Shown here in pieces: positions 8,938 to 19,148 of a stretch of DNA of 64,000 nucleotides; the stretch's first letter is position 1, and every line of letters starts with the position of its first letter. Under the pieces are notes generated by a model. That model was not told the origin of the DNA and ran no database searches. It saw nothing but the letters and a program-made list of their open reading frames with translations. Where the stretch lies: the NCBI GenBank assembly GCA_905221145.1, contig CAJNCA010000003.1, forward strand, positions 1-64,000, written 5' to 3'. The position numbers were made by a program, and so were the translations under genes. The DNA is from a bacterium (GTDB lineage Bacteria; Bacillota; Bacilli; Lactobacillales; Streptococcaceae).

Positions 8938-8947
8938 ATGGTAAAAT
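8938..8947 (+). promoter_or_regulatory. polC promoter, -10 region
   Basis: TATGGTAAAAT contains a TGn extended -10 with TAAAAT at 8942-8947. It lies 28 bp before the polC start and directly after the fusA terminator. Confidence 0.6.
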
Positions 8948-8974
8948 AGTAAGAGAATAATGTGAGGAAAATGA

Positions 8975-11900
8975 ATGTCAAATAGTTTTGAAATTTTGAT
9001 GAATCAACTGGGGATGCCTGCTGAAATGAGACAGGCTCCTGCTTTATCACAGGCTGATATTGAGCGAGTTGTAGTTCATAAAATTAGTAAGGTATGGGAG
9101 TTTCATTTCGTATTTTCTAATATTTTACCGATTGAAATCTTTTTAGAATTAAAGAAGGGTTTGAGTGAGGAATTTTCTAAGACAGGAAATAAAGCTGTTT
9201 TTGAAATCAAGGCTCTATCTCAAGAATTTTCAAATCAACTTTTACAAGCCTATTATAGAGAGGCTTTTTCTGAGGGGCCATGTGCTAGTCAAGGCTTTAA
9301 ATCTCTTTATCAGAATTTGCAAGTTCGTGCTGAGGGCAATCAACTCTTTATTGAAGGCTCAGAGGCGATTGATAAGGAACACTTTAAGAAAAATCACCTT
9401 CCTAATTTAGCTAAACAACTTGAAAAATTTGGCTTTCCAACTTTTAACTGTCAAGTAGAGAAAAATGATGTGCTGACTCAAGAGCAGGAAGAAGCCTTTC
9501 ATGCTGAAAATGAGCAGATTGTTCAAGCTGCCAATGAGGAAGCGCTCCGTGCGATGGAGCAACTGGAACAGATGGCACCTCCTCCAGCAGAAGAGAAACC
9601 AGCCTTTGATTTTCAAGCCAAAAAAGCTGCAGCTAAACCGAAGCTGGATAAGGCGGAGATTACTCCTATGATCGAAGTGACAACTGAGGAAAATCGTCTG
9701 GTCTTTGAAGGGGTTGTTTTTGATGTAGAGCAAAAAGTGACCAGAACGGGTCGTGTTTTAATCAACTTTAAAATGACGGACTACACTTCAAGTTTTTCTA
9801 TGCAAAAGTGGGTTAAAAATGAGGAAGAGGCTAAGAAATTTGATCTCATCAAGAAGAATTCTTGGCTCCGAGTGCGTGGGAATGTGGAGATGAATAACTT
9901 CACACGCGATTTGACCATGAATGTGCAGGATGTGCAAGAAGTTGTTCACTATGAGCGGAAGGATTTGATGCCAGAAGGTGAGCGTCGGGTTGAGTTTCAT
10001 GCCCATACAAATATGTCGACCATGGATGCTCTACCAGAGGTTGAAGAAATCGTTGCGACAGCTGCTAAGTGGGGACACAAAGCAGTTGCTATCACGGACC
10101 ACGGGAATGTCCAGTCCTTCCCACACGGATATAAGGCGGCTAAAAAAGCTGGAATTCAGCTAATCTATGGAATGGAAGCCAATATCGTGGAGGACCGGGT
10201 TCCTATCGTCTACAACGAAGTGGAGATGGACTTGTCAGAAGCAACCTATGTGGTCTTTGACGTGGAAACGACGGGGCTTTCAGCTATCTATAATGATTTG
10301 ATTCAGGTTGCAGCCTCTAAGATGTACAAGGGGAATGTCATTGCCGAATTTGATGAATTTATCAATCCTGGACATCCTTTGTCAGCCTTTACCACGGAGT
10401 TGACTGGTATTACAGATGATCATGTCAAAAATGCTAAACCACTGGAACAAGTTCTGCAAGAATTCCAAGAATTTTGCAAGGATACAGTCTTAGTCGCCCA
10501 CAATGCGACCTTTGACGTTGGCTTTATGAATGCCAATTATGAGCGTCATGGTCTTCCAAGGATTAGCCAACCAGTTATTGATACGCTGGAGTTTGCTAGA
10601 AATCTCTATCCTGAGTATAAACGTCATGGTTTGGGACCTTTGACTAAGCGTTTTGGTGTGGCCTTGGAACATCACCACATGGCCAACTACGATGCGGAAG
10701 CGACTGGTCGTCTACTTTTCATTTTTATAAAAGAGGTGGCAGAAAAACATGGTGTGACTGATCTAGCTAGACTCAACATTGATCTAATCAGTCCAGATTC
10801 TTATAAAAAAGCTCGGATTAAGCATGCGACCATTTATGTCAAGAATCAGGTAGGTCTAAAAAATATCTTTAAACTGGTTTCTTTGTCCAATACCAAGTAC
10901 TTTGAAGGTGTTCCGAGGATACCGAGAACGGTTCTAGATGCCCATCGGGAGGGCCTGATTTTAGGGTCGGCTTGCTCCGAGGGTGAAGTTTTTGACGCGG
11001 TTGTTTCCCAAGGTGTGGATGCGGCGGTTGAGGTGGCCAAGTATTATGACTTTATTGAGGTCATGCCACCAGCTATCTATGCTCCCTTGATTGCTAAAGA
11101 GCAGATCAAGGATATGGAGGAGCTCCAGACTATTATCAAGAGTTTGATAGAGGTTGGAGACCGCCTTGGCAAGCCCGTTTTGGCTACGGGAAATGTCCAC
11201 TATATCGAACCGGAAGAAGAAATTTATCGTGAAATTATTGTTCGTAGTTTGGGTCAGGGGGCGATGATTAACCGAACTATTGGTCATGGTGAACATGCCC
11301 AACCAGCTCCTCTCCCCAAAGCTCATTTTAGAACGACTAATGAGATGTTGGATGAATTTGCCTTCTTGGGAGAGGATTTAGCTCGTAAACTGGTTATTGA
11401 AAATCCAAATACTTTGGCAGAGACCTTTGAACCTGTTGAAGTTGTAAAAGGTGATTTGTACACACCTTTTATCGACAAGGCTGAAGAAACGGTCGCTGAG
11501 TTGACCTATAAGAAAGCCTTTGAGATTTATGGAAATCCGCTGCCAGATATTGTTGATTTGCGAATTGAAAAAGAATTAACTTCTATTCTAGGGAATGGAT
11601 TTGCCGTTATTTACCTGGCTTCCCAGATGCTGGTGCAACGTTCCAATGAACGGGGTTACTTGGTTGGTTCTCGTGGGTCTGTTGGGTCCAGTTTTGTTGC
11701 GACCATGATTGGGATTACGGAGGTTAATCCTCTCTCTCCTCACTATGTCTGTGGTCAGTGTCAGTACAGTGAGTTTATTACCGATGGTTCTTATGGTTCC
11801 GGTTTTGATATGCCTAATAAGGATTGTCCAAACTGTGGCCACAAACTCAGTAAAAATGGGCAGGATATTCCGTTTGAGACCTTCCTCGGTTTTGATGGGG

Positions 11901-13366
11901 ACAAGGTTCCCGATATTGACTTGAACTTCTCGGGAGAAGACCAGCCTAGCGCCCACTTGGATGTGCGTGATATCTTTGGTGAAGAATATGCCTTCCGTGC
12001 AGGAACGGTTGGTACGGTGGCTGCTAAGACTGCCTATGGATTTGTAAAGGGCTATGAGAGAGATTACGGGAAGTTTTATCGTGATGCAGAGGTGGAACGA
12101 CTTGCTCAAGGTGCTGCTGGTGTCAAGCGGACAACGGGACAACACCCGGGGGGAATCGTTGTTATTCCTAACTACATGGATGTTTACGATTTTACGCCTG
12201 TCCAGTATCCAGCGGATGATGTGACGGCTGAATGGCAGACCACTCACTTTAACTTCCATGATATCGATGAGAACGTCCTCAAACTCGATGTGCTGGGGCA
12301 TGATGATCCGACCATGATTCGGAAACTGCAGGACTTGTCTGGGATTGATCCTAATGAAATTCCTATGGATGATGAAGGCGTGATGGCCCTATTTTCTGGG
12401 ACAGATGTGCTAGGGGTAACACCTGAGCAAATCGGAACGCCGACGGGCATGCTGGGGATTCCAGAGTTTGGAACCAACTTTGTACGTGGGATGGTAGATG
12501 AGACGCATCCGACGACTTTTGCGGAGTTGCTGCAGTTGTCAGGGTTGTCCCACGGTACCGACGTTTGGTTGGGAAATGCCCAGGATTTGATCAAGCAAGG
12601 AATTGCGGACCTATCAACCGTTATTGGTTGTCGGGACGATATCATGGTTTACCTCATGCATGCAGGTCTCGAACCTAAGATGGCCTTTACCATCATGGAA
12701 CGGGTGCGTAAAGGTTTGTGGCTGAAGATTTCCGAAGAGGAGCGAAATGGCTACATCGAAGCCATGAAGGCCAACAAGGTGCCAGAGTGGTATATCGAGT
12801 CCTGTGGGAAAATCAAGTACATGTTCCCTAAGGCCCATGCGGCAGCCTACGTTATGATGGCCTTGCGTGTGGCCTACTTCAAGGTTCACCATCCCATTTA
12901 TTATTACTGTGCTTACTTCTCCATCCGCGCTAAGGCTTTTGATATCAAGACCATGGGTGCTGGCTTGGATGCAATCAAGCGCAGAATGGAAGAAATTGCT
13001 GAAAAACGGAAGAACAATGAAGCCTCTAATGTGGAAATTGACCTCTATACAACTCTTGAGATTGTCAATGAAATGTGGGAACGTGGTTTCAAGTTTGGTA
13101 AACTAGATCTCTACCGTAGTCAGGCAACAGAGTTCCTCATCGATGGGGATACCCTCATTCCACCATTTGTAGCAATGGATGGTCTGGGAGAGAACGTTGC
13201 CAAGCAGTTGGTACGAGCGCGTGAAGAGGGAGAATTCCTTTCCAAAACAGAACTACGCAAACGTGGTGGCCTCTCATCAACCTTGGTTGAAAAGATGGAT
13301 GAAATGGGGATTCTTGGCAATATGCCCGAGGATAACCAGCTCAGTTTGTTTGATGAGTTGTTTTAA
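8975..13366 (+). CDS. polC: DNA polymerase III PolC-type alpha subunit (1463 aa)
   Basis: This is the replicative polymerase of low-GC Gram-positives, combining polymerase and 3'-5' proofreading activity. Order: N-terminal domain (1-225), OB fold (225-330), PHP domain from about 336 ([23 protein letters not shown]), an inserted DEDDh exonuclease at about 424-592 ([24 protein letters not shown]), the remaining PHP part, zinc cysteines (CGQC about 924, CPNC about 950) and the catalytic palm ([12 protein letters not shown] about 978). It ends in a QLSLFDELF clamp-binding motif. Length is normal. The start follows GTGAGGAAAATGA. Confidence 0.99.
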   Translation: MSNSFEILMNQLGMPAEMRQAPALSQADIERVVVHKISKVWEFHFVFSNILPIEIFLELKKGLSEEFSKTGNKAVFEIKALSQEFSNQLLQAYYREAFSEGPCASQGFKSLYQNLQVRAEGNQLFIEGSEAIDKEHFKKNHLPNLAKQLEKFGFPTFNCQVEKNDVLTQEQEEAFHAENEQIVQAANEEALRAMEQLEQMAPPPAEEKPAFDFQAKKAAAKPKLDKAEITPMIEVTTEENRLVFEGVVFDVEQKVTRTGRVLINFKMTDYTSSFSMQKWVKNEEEAKKFDLIKKNSWLRVRGNVEMNNFTRDLTMNVQDVQEVVHYERKDLMPEGERRVEFHAHTNMSTMDALPEVEEIVATAAKWGHKAVAITDHGNVQSFPHGYKAAKKAGIQLIYGMEANIVEDRVPIVYNEVEMDLSEATYVVFDVETTGLSAIYNDLIQVAASKMYKGNVIAEFDEFINPGHPLSAFTTELTGITDDHVKNAKPLEQVLQEFQEFCKDTVLVAHNATFDVGFMNANYERHGLPRISQPVIDTLEFARNLYPEYKRHGLGPLTKRFGVALEHHHMANYDAEATGRLLFIFIKEVAEKHGVTDLARLNIDLISPDSYKKARIKHATIYVKNQVGLKNIFKLVSLSNTKYFEGVPRIPRTVLDAHREGLILGSACSEGEVFDAVVSQGVDAAVEVAKYYDFIEVMPPAIYAPLIAKEQIKDMEELQTIIKSLIEVGDRLGKPVLATGNVHYIEPEEEIYREIIVRSLGQGAMINRTIGHGEHAQPAPLPKAHFRTTNEMLDEFAFLGEDLARKLVIENPNTLAETFEPVEVVKGDLYTPFIDKAEETVAELTYKKAFEIYGNPLPDIVDLRIEKELTSILGNGFAVIYLASQMLVQRSNERGYLVGSRGSVGSSFVATMIGITEVNPLSPHYVCGQCQYSEFITDGSYGSGFDMPNKDCPNCGHKLSKNGQDIPFETFLGFDGDKVPDIDLNFSGEDQPSAHLDVRDIFGEEYAFRAGTVGTVAAKTAYGFVKGYERDYGKFYRDAEVERLAQGAAGVKRTTGQHPGGIVVIPNYMDVYDFTPVQYPADDVTAEWQTTHFNFHDIDENVLKLDVLGHDDPTMIRKLQDLSGIDPNEIPMDDEGVMALFSGTDVLGVTPEQIGTPTGMLGIPEFGTNFVRGMVDETHPTTFAELLQLSGLSHGTDVWLGNAQDLIKQGIADLSTVIGCRDDIMVYLMHAGLEPKMAFTIMERVRKGLWLKISEEERNGYIEAMKANKVPEWYIESCGKIKYMFPKAHAAAYVMMALRVAYFKVHHPIYYYCAYFSIRAKAFDIKTMGAGLDAIKRRMEEIAEKRKNNEASNVEIDLYTTLEIVNEMWERGFKFGKLDLYRSQATEFLIDGDTLIPPFVAMDGLGENVAKQLVRAREEGEFLSKTELRKRGGLSSTLVEKMDEMGILGNMPEDNQLSLFDELF

Positions 13367-13389
13367 GAATTAGAACGGAGAACATCTTT

Positions 13390-13542
13390 ATGAAACTTAG
13401 AATCTTTGCGGAAGATAAACCTGCTGAGAAGGTGTTTGAATATCAATTAGAACTTGCTAATCAGACAATTCTTCTATCGACAGCACTCTTGTCAGGTGCT
13501 ATTGCTTTAGCAGGATTATTTTCTGCTTTGAAAGAAAAATAG
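13390..13542 (+). CDS. 50-residue membrane microprotein between polC and pepS
   Basis: The frame reads MKLRIFAEDKPAEKVFEYQL and continues with a hydrophobic helix (TILLSTALLSGAIALAGLFSAL) ending in KEK. An ACGGAG lies nine bases before the ATG, and pepS starts 15 bp after the stop, so it is probably cotranscribed with polC and pepS. The layout, an acidic amphipathic head with one membrane helix, is that of a small membrane-anchored protein. No family recognised. It is short but has a good ribosome site and sits in an otherwise packed operon. Confidence 0.7.
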   Translation: MKLRIFAEDKPAEKVFEYQLELANQTILLSTALLSGAIALAGLFSALKEK

Positions 13543-13557
13543 AAAAGGAAGAATAGA

Positions 13558-14799
13558 ATGGTTTTACCAAATTTTAAAAAAAATCTAGAAAAATATGCGA
13601 AATTGTTGGTTGCGAATGGGATCAACGTGCAACCTGGTCACACTTTGGCTCTCTCAATTGATGTGGAGCAACGCGAGTTGTCTCATTTAATCGTGAAAGA
13701 AGCTTATGCTTTGGGTGCACATGAGGTTATCGTTCAGTGGACAGATGATGTCATTAACCGTGAGAAATTCCTCCATGCGCCAATGGAGCGTCTGGACAAT
13801 GTGCCAGAATACAAGATTGCTGAGATGAACTATCTCTTGGAGAACAAGGCTAGCCGTCTTGGTGTCCGTTCTTCTGATCCAGGTGCCTTGAACGGAGTGG
13901 ATGCTGACAAGCTTTCAGCTTCTGCTAAAGCTATGGGACTTGCCATGAAACCAATGCGTATCGCAACGCAATCCAACAAGGTCAGCTGGACGGTAGCAGC
14001 CGCTGCTGGACTTGAGTGGGCTAAAAAAGTCTTTCCAAATGCTGCGAGCGACGAAGAAGCAGTCGATCTCCTTTGGGACCAAATTTTCAAAACTTGCCGT
14101 GTCTACGAAGCAGATCCTGTTAAGGCCTGGGAAGAACACGCTGCTATCCTTAAGAGTAAGGCAGATATGCTTAATAAAGAGCAATTTTCAGCCCTTCATT
14201 ACACAGCACCAGGAACTGATTTAACACTTGGCTTGCCGAAGAACCACGTTTGGGAATCAGCTGGTGCTATCAATGCGCAAGGGGAAGGATTCTTACCAAA
14301 TATGCCGACGGAAGAAGTCTTCACAGCACCAGACTTCCGTCGTGCAGATGGTTATGTCACTTCTACAAAACCACTTAGCTACAACGGAAATATCATCGAA
14401 GGAATTAAAGTAACCTTTAAAGACGGACAAATCGTTGACATCACTGCTGAGAAGGGTGATCAAGTCATGAAAGATCTTGTCTTTGAAAATGCAGGCGCGC
14501 GTGCCTTGGGTGAATGTGCCTTGGTACCAGATCCAAGCCCAATTTCTCAGTCAGGTATTACCTTCTTCAACACCCTTTTCGATGAGAATGCTTCAAACCA
14601 CTTGGCTATCGGTGCAGCCTATGCGACTAGCGTTGTTGGTGGAGCAGATATGAGCGAAGAAGAGCTTGAAGCTGCAGGACTTAACCGTTCAGATGTTCAC
14701 GTGGACTTTATGATTGGTTCTAACCAAATGGATATCGATGGTATCCGTGAGGATGGAACACGTGTGCCACTCTTCCGTAACGGAAATTGGGCAAATTAA
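13558..14799 (+). CDS. pepS: aminopeptidase PepS, M29 family (413 aa)
   Basis: A cytoplasmic metallo-aminopeptidase that trims N-terminal residues from peptides taken up or turned over. The product has the M29 (thermophilic aminopeptidase) layout: an N-terminal substrate domain, and C-terminal metal-binding segments including EGFLPNMPTEEVFTAPD, ENAGARALGECALVPD, and the end MIGSNQMDIDGIREDGTRVP. The length (413) is typical for streptococcal PepS. The start lies behind AAAAGGAAGAATAGA. GlsB-like protein follows 9 bp later. Confidence 0.95.
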   Translation: MVLPNFKKNLEKYAKLLVANGINVQPGHTLALSIDVEQRELSHLIVKEAYALGAHEVIVQWTDDVINREKFLHAPMERLDNVPEYKIAEMNYLLENKASRLGVRSSDPGALNGVDADKLSASAKAMGLAMKPMRIATQSNKVSWTVAAAAGLEWAKKVFPNAASDEEAVDLLWDQIFKTCRVYEADPVKAWEEHAAILKSKADMLNKEQFSALHYTAPGTDLTLGLPKNHVWESAGAINAQGEGFLPNMPTEEVFTAPDFRRADGYVTSTKPLSYNGNIIEGIKVTFKDGQIVDITAEKGDQVMKDLVFENAGARALGECALVPDPSPISQSGITFFNTLFDENASNHLAIGAAYATSVVGGADMSEEELEAAGLNRSDVHVDFMIGSNQMDIDGIREDGTRVPLFRNGNWAN

Positions 14800-14808
14800 G
14801 GAGCCAAG

Positions 14809-15039
14809 ATGATAGGAAGTATGTTTGTTGGTCTCCTAGTGGGACTCTTAGCAGGTGCTTTGACCAATCGTGGAGAACGTATGGGATGCTTTGGAAAAAT
14901 GTTCCTCGGTTGGATTGGTGCCTTTCTGGGGCACTTGCTCTTTGGAACGTGGGGGCCAGTTTTATCAGGAACAGCCATTATTCCGGCAGTACTAGGTTCC
15001 ATGATTGTCTTAGCTATTTTTTGGAGACGAGGAAGTTAA
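14809..15039 (+). CDS. GlsB/YeaQ/YmgE family membrane protein (76 aa)
   Basis: A small glycine-rich membrane protein with three hydrophobic helices (about 2-20, 30-52 and 54-71) and the family pattern GLLVGLLAGALTNRGERMGC followed by GKMFLGWIGAFLGHLLFG. Members are linked to stress response in several bacteria, but the mechanism is not known. It starts 9 bp after pepS behind AAGGAGCCAAG and ends before a terminator, so it closes the polC-pepS transcription unit. Confidence 0.85.
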   Translation: MIGSMFVGLLVGLLAGALTNRGERMGCFGKMFLGWIGAFLGHLLFGTWGPVLSGTAIIPAVLGSMIVLAIFWRRGS

Positions 15040-15057
15040 TTTCCTAAATCGGAAATG

Positions 15058-15091
15058 AAAAGGAGGTTGGTCATTGAGACAGCCTCCTTTT
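15058..15091 (+). terminator. terminator after the GlsB-like gene
   Basis: The stem AAAGGAGG/CCTCCTTT encloses a 16-base loop and ends in TTTTG. The rsuA promoter overlaps its downstream edge. Confidence 0.7.
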
Positions 15092-15096
15092 GAGTA

Positions 15097-15114
15097 TGAT
15101 ATAATAGTTCTATG
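15097..15114 (+). promoter_or_regulatory. extended -10 placed for a leaderless rsuA mRNA
   Basis: TGATATAAT puts TATAAT at 15100-15105. The ATG of rsuA begins at 15112, six bases later, which is the expected transcription start. There is no Shine-Dalgarno sequence between them. A leaderless transcript is therefore predicted. Confidence 0.7.
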
Positions 15115-15834
15115 AGATTAGATAAATTTTTAGTTGCCTGCGCTGTGGGGAGCCGGACTGAGGTCAAAAACTTGCTCAAGGCTGGGCGCGTGACGGTAAA
15201 TAGTAAAAAAGAGAAATCAGCTAAATTGCAGATTGATGAAAAAATAGATGAGATTCGCTTTGATGGGCAAGTGTTGGAGTATGAAGAATTTGTCTACTAC
15301 ATGATGAACAAACCCCAAGGAGTTATTTCAGCGACTGAGGATCCCAAGCACAGAACCGTGTTGGACTTGCTGGATGATATTGCTCGGACCAAGGAAGTTT
15401 TTCCAGTAGGGCGCTTGGATATTGATACGCATGGCCTCCTACTCTTGACCAATGATGGTCAGCTGGCCCATGCTCTTCTTTTACCCAAGCGTCATGTAGA
15501 CAAGACTTATCTGGCTCAGGTTAAGGGAATTATGACTCAAGAAGACGTAGAGACATTTGCTAAGGGAATTCCTCTCAAAGACTTTACCTGTCAGCCTGCT
15601 AGACTGGAACTTGTTTCCATAGATACAGCAAAGAATCAGAGCCAAATCCGTGTGACTATTGCAGAAGGGAAGTTCCATCAGGTTAAGCGTATGGTGGCTT
15701 ACTGTGGCAAGGAAGTAGTGGACCTACAGCGTTTGACTATGGGAACTCTGATGTTAGATGAGAACTTGCAAAGAGGGGAATGGCGTCGCTTGACCAAGGA
15801 GGAATTAGAAAATCTCCTTGCTAGTATTACTTAA
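15112..15834 (+). CDS. rsuA: 16S rRNA pseudouridine(516) synthase family protein (240 aa)
   Basis: An RsuA-family enzyme that isomerises uridine to pseudouridine in small-subunit rRNA. An S4 RNA-binding domain covers residues 1-60 (RLDKFLVACAVGSRTEVKNL). The catalytic core holds GRLDIDTHGLLLLTNDG with Asp103 as nucleophile, followed by KTYLAQVKG and EGKFHQVKRM. The length is normal. RluB/RluE-type specificity cannot be excluded from the sequence alone. The -10 box is six bases before the ATG, so it is translated without a leader. Confidence 0.92.
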   Translation: MRLDKFLVACAVGSRTEVKNLLKAGRVTVNSKKEKSAKLQIDEKIDEIRFDGQVLEYEEFVYYMMNKPQGVISATEDPKHRTVLDLLDDIARTKEVFPVGRLDIDTHGLLLLTNDGQLAHALLLPKRHVDKTYLAQVKGIMTQEDVETFAKGIPLKDFTCQPARLELVSIDTAKNQSQIRVTIAEGKFHQVKRMVAYCGKEVVDLQRLTMGTLMLDENLQRGEWRRLTKEELENLLASIT

Positions 15835-15849
15835 TTGGATTTATATTCG

Positions 15850-15884
15850 AAAAGGTGAGGAAGAATATCCTTGCCTTTTATGTT
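15850..15884 (+). terminator. rsuA terminator
   Basis: A 12-bp stem AAAAGGTGAGGA/TCCTTGCCTTTT (two wobbles) is followed by ATGTTTTT. It separates rsuA from pepC. Confidence 0.7.
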
Positions 15885-15890
15885 TTTCAG

Positions 15891-15918
15891 TTGCTTACTT
15901 TGTGAAAAGAGTTATAAT
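15891..15918 (+). promoter_or_regulatory. pepC promoter
   Basis: TTGCTT (15891-15896) and TATAAT (15913-15918) are 16 bp apart, 27 bp before the pepC start. Confidence 0.65.
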
Positions 15919-15944
15919 AGACTGTAGAATAAAAGGAGGAATCT

Positions 15945-17279
15945 ATGAACGCGATTCAAGAATCATTTACTGATAAACTATTTGCTAACTATGAAGCAAA
16001 TGTAAAATACCAAGCGATTGAAAATGCGGCTAGCCATAATGGAATTTTTGCAGCCCTAGAACGTCGCCAAAGCCATGTAGACAACACACCTGTTTTCTCA
16101 TTGGATTTGACCAAGGACAAGGTTACTAACCAGAAAGCGTCTGGTCGTTGCTGGATGTTTGCAGCTCTTAATACCTTCCGCCATAAGCTTATCTCTCAAT
16201 ATAAATTGGAAAACTTTGAGTTGTCACAGGCTCACACATTCTTCTGGGACAAGTATGAGAAATCAAACTGGTTCTTGGAGCAAGTCATTGCGACTGCAGA
16301 CCAAGATTTGACGAGCCGTAAGGTTAAATTCCTACTTCAAACACCTCAACAAGATGGCGGTCAATGGGATATGGTCGTTTCTCTCTTTGAAAAATATGGT
16401 GTCGTGCCTAAGTCAGTTTACCCTGAGTCAGTTTCATCAAGCAGTAGCCGTGAGTTAAATGCAATCCTTAACAAATTGCTTCGCCAAGATGCTCAAATCT
16501 TGCGTGACTTGCTTGCTTCTGGTGCAGACCAAGCGACTGTCCAAGCTAAGAAAGAAGACCTCTTGCAAGAAATCTTTAACTTCCTTGCTATGTCATTAGG
16601 CCTTCCACCACGTAAATTTGACTTTGCTTATCGCGATAAGGATAACAACTACCAAAGCGAAAAGGGAATCACACCACAAGAGTTTTACAAGAAATATGTC
16701 AATCTTCCTCTAGAAGATTACGTTTCTGTTATCAACGCTCCAACTGCTGACAAGCCATACGGTAAATCTTATACAGTTGAAATGTTAGGAAATGTCGTTG
16801 GTAGCCGTGCAGTTCGCTACATCAACGTTCCAATGGAGCGCTTGAAAGAATTAGCGATTGCCCAAATGCAAGCAGGTGAGACTGTTTGGTTTGGTTCTGA
16901 TGTTGGTCAGCTTAGCAACCGAAAAGCTGGAATCCTTGCGACAGATGTTTATGACTTTGAATCAAGCATGGACATTAAACTCACTCAAGACAAGGCTGGA
17001 CGTTTGGACTACAGCGAAAGCTTGATGACCCACGCTATGGTCTTGACAGGTGTGGATTTGGATGAAAATGGTAAGTCAACCAAGTGGAAGGTTGAAAACT
17101 CTTGGGGAGATAAGGTCGGTACAGATGGTTACTTTGTTGCCTCAGACGCTTGGATGGACGAATACACATATCAAATCGTTGTTCGCAAAGAATTGCTGAC
17201 AGCAGAAGAACAAGCTGCTTATGAAGCAGAACCAATCGTACTTGCACCATGGGATCCAATGGGAGCCTTGGCAGAATAA
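15945..17279 (+). CDS. pepC: aminopeptidase C, bleomycin-hydrolase family (444 aa)
   Basis: A cytoplasmic papain-type cysteine aminopeptidase (C1B) that forms a hexameric barrel and trims peptides. The triad is visible: Cys69 in NQKASGRCWMFAALN, His363 in SLMTHAMVLTG and Asn385 in KVENSWG. Length is normal. The start follows AAAAGGAGGAATCT. It is transcribed alone, with its own promoter and a shared terminator facing manN. It is the second peptidase in this stretch, with pepS. Confidence 0.97.
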   Translation: MNAIQESFTDKLFANYEANVKYQAIENAASHNGIFAALERRQSHVDNTPVFSLDLTKDKVTNQKASGRCWMFAALNTFRHKLISQYKLENFELSQAHTFFWDKYEKSNWFLEQVIATADQDLTSRKVKFLLQTPQQDGGQWDMVVSLFEKYGVVPKSVYPESVSSSSSRELNAILNKLLRQDAQILRDLLASGADQATVQAKKEDLLQEIFNFLAMSLGLPPRKFDFAYRDKDNNYQSEKGITPQEFYKKYVNLPLEDYVSVINAPTADKPYGKSYTVEMLGNVVGSRAVRYINVPMERLKELAIAQMQAGETVWFGSDVGQLSNRKAGILATDVYDFESSMDIKLTQDKAGRLDYSESLMTHAMVLTGVDLDENGKSTKWKVENSWGDKVGTDGYFVASDAWMDEYTYQIVVRKELLTAEEQAAYEAEPIVLAPWDPMGALAE

Positions 17280-17289
17280 AAGCATAGAA

Positions 17290-17323
17290 AAAAGGAATCA
17301 GGCTTAGAACCCGGTTCCTTTTT
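17290..17323. terminator. bidirectional terminator between pepC and manN
   Basis: AAAGGAATCAGG pairs with the CCCGGTTCCTTT side with one mismatch, flanked by A and T runs on both sides. It can serve pepC on the plus strand and manLMN on the minus strand. Confidence 0.7.
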
Positions 17324-17333
17324 AGTTGCTTGA

Positions 17334-18245
17334 TTACATGATACCGAAGAAACGAGCTGCGATACCTACTGCAAAGAGTGCAAGGATGATTGAGATTGGT
17401 GATACTTTTTTCTTAAGCAACCACATGCAAAGGAAAGTAAGGAGAAGTCCCATCAATCCTGGAATCAATGAGTTCAACTGACCTTGAAGGGTTTGTGGTT
17501 GAATCTTATCTAAGCTCAATCCACCAAGTGCTTGACCAAGGATACCTTTCAATTCAGCACCTGATACAGGACCTTCTGGGAAGTTGATGTAGGCACCTTC
17601 AGCCAATTGTTTACCTGGAAGGTTAACAGTGAAGTTGATAGATACCCAACGTTGTACAAGAACGGCAAGGATGAACATACCAAGGATAGAAGCACCTTTA
17701 GTGATGTCTTTCAAGATACCACCAGACATGTCTTTAGTGATTTCAGAACCAGCCTTGTAACCAAACTCTTGTGTGTACCATAGGAAAGCCATACGGATAG
17801 CATTCCATCCGAAGAAGAAGAGAAGTGGACCAACAAGGTTACCAGATGCAGCAAGTGATGCACCAAGAGCTCCAAGGATAGGACGAACTGTAAACCAGAA
17901 TACTGGGTCACCGATACCAGCAAGAGGTCCCATCATACCGATTTTAACCCCTTGGATAGCAGCGTCGTCGATTTCAACACCGTTAGCACGTTCTTCTTCA
18001 AGTGCAAGAGTAACCCCCATAATTGGAGCAGCTACGTATGGGTGAGTGTTGAAGAACTCAAGGTGGCGCTCAAGAGCAGCAGCTTGGTCTTCTTTAGTAG
18101 TGTACAATTTTTTGATAGCTGGGATCAATGAGTAAGCCCAACCCAAGTTTTGCATACGCTCGTAGTTCCAAGAACCTTGAAGGAATTGTGAACGCCACCA
18201 AACTTTTTTACGATCTGATTTTGATAATTGAAGTTTTTCAGTCAT
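17334..18245 (-). CDS. manN: PTS mannose/glucose transporter subunit IID (303 aa)
   Basis: The IID membrane subunit of the mannose-family phosphotransferase system, which imports glucose, mannose, amino sugars and related hexoses. It has the IID hallmarks WRSQFLQGSWNYERMQNLGW at the N-terminus and GVKIGMMGPLAGIGDPVFW in the middle, and a hydrophobic C-terminus. It is the last gene of manL-manM-manN and starts 14 bp after manM behind AAAGGGGAACAATC. In lactococci the IIC/IID pair is also the receptor for class IIa bacteriocins. Confidence 0.97.
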   Translation of the reverse strand: MTEKLQLSKSDRKKVWWRSQFLQGSWNYERMQNLGWAYSLIPAIKKLYTTKEDQAAALERHLEFFNTHPYVAAPIMGVTLALEEERANGVEIDDAAIQGVKIGMMGPLAGIGDPVFWFTVRPILGALGASLAASGNLVGPLLFFFGWNAIRMAFLWYTQEFGYKAGSEITKDMSGGILKDITKGASILGMFILAVLVQRWVSINFTVNLPGKQLAEGAYINFPEGPVSGAELKGILGQALGGLSLDKIQPQTLQGQLNSLIPGLMGLLLTFLCMWLLKKKVSPISIILALFAVGIAARFFGIM

Positions 18246-18259
18246 GATTGTTCCCCTTT

Positions 18260-19072
18260 CTAGTAGTCTTCTAGGATATCACCGATTGGGTCGTTAGAAG
18301 TTGCAGCTCCGCCGCCACCGTTACCACCTTGTTTTGAAAGGTTAAGGTAGATGAAGGCAAGGGCAACACCGATGACACCGAGGGCAATCAAAGTCAATTG
18401 AGAAATCGCAGCAAGTGCAAAACCGATTGCGAAGAATGGCCATACTTCACGAGTTGCCATCATGTTGATAACCATAGCGTAACCAACGGCAACGACCATA
18501 GCACCACCGACAGCCATACCACCGTTCAACCAGTCTGGCATCAATTTAAGAGCATCTTGAACGGCAGAAGCTGGGATAGCGATAAGGAAGGCAGCAGGGA
18601 TCGCAATACGAAGACCTTGAAGAAGAAGTGCGATAAAGTGAGCACGTTCAACAGCCGCAATATTTCCTTCTTTAGCAGCAGCGTCAGCAGTGTGAACCAA
18701 ACCAACTGAGATTGTACGAACAATCATTGTCAAGAAAAGTCCAGCTACGGCAAGAGGGATAGCTGTTGCTGTTGCAACGGCGATACCTTCAGTAGTAAAG
18801 TTACCACCTTTGATCAAGATGATTGCTGCGGCAACAGATGCGAGAGCAGCGTCAGGAGCTACGGCAGCTCCGATGTTTGCCCAACCAAGGGCGATCATTT
18901 GAAGTGATCCACCAAGCATAACACCTGCTTCGAGGTTACCAGTTGCAAGTCCGATAAGGGTACATGCGACGATTGGTTGATGGAATTGGAATTGGTCGAG
19001 GATACCTTCAAGACCTGCAAGGAAGGCAACAACTACAACCAAGACAGCAGAAATAATTGAAATATCTGACAT
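18260..19072 (-). CDS. manM: PTS mannose/glucose transporter subunit IIC (270 aa)
   Basis: The IIC channel subunit of the mannose-family PTS. Multiple hydrophobic segments are present, with the family motif GLATGNLEAGVMLGGSLQMI and GWANIGAAVAPDAALAS. A glycine-rich, probably cytoplasmic tail (GGNGGGGAATSNDPIGDILE) closes the protein. It lies 76 bp after manL and 14 bp before manN on the minus strand, with AAAAGGAATAAAACC before the ATG. Confidence 0.97.
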   Translation of the reverse strand: MSDISIISAVLVVVVAFLAGLEGILDQFQFHQPIVACTLIGLATGNLEAGVMLGGSLQMIALGWANIGAAVAPDAALASVAAAIILIKGGNFTTEGIAVATATAIPLAVAGLFLTMIVRTISVGLVHTADAAAKEGNIAAVERAHFIALLLQGLRIAIPAAFLIAIPASAVQDALKLMPDWLNGGMAVGGAMVVAVGYAMVINMMATREVWPFFAIGFALAAISQLTLIALGVIGVALAFIYLNLSKQGGNGGGGAATSNDPIGDILEDY

Positions 19073-19148
19073 GGTTTTATTCCTTTTCTATTTAATTATA
19101 ATAAAGTGAAAAATTTTCTTAGAATTCTTCGATAGTTATTGATTTCTA

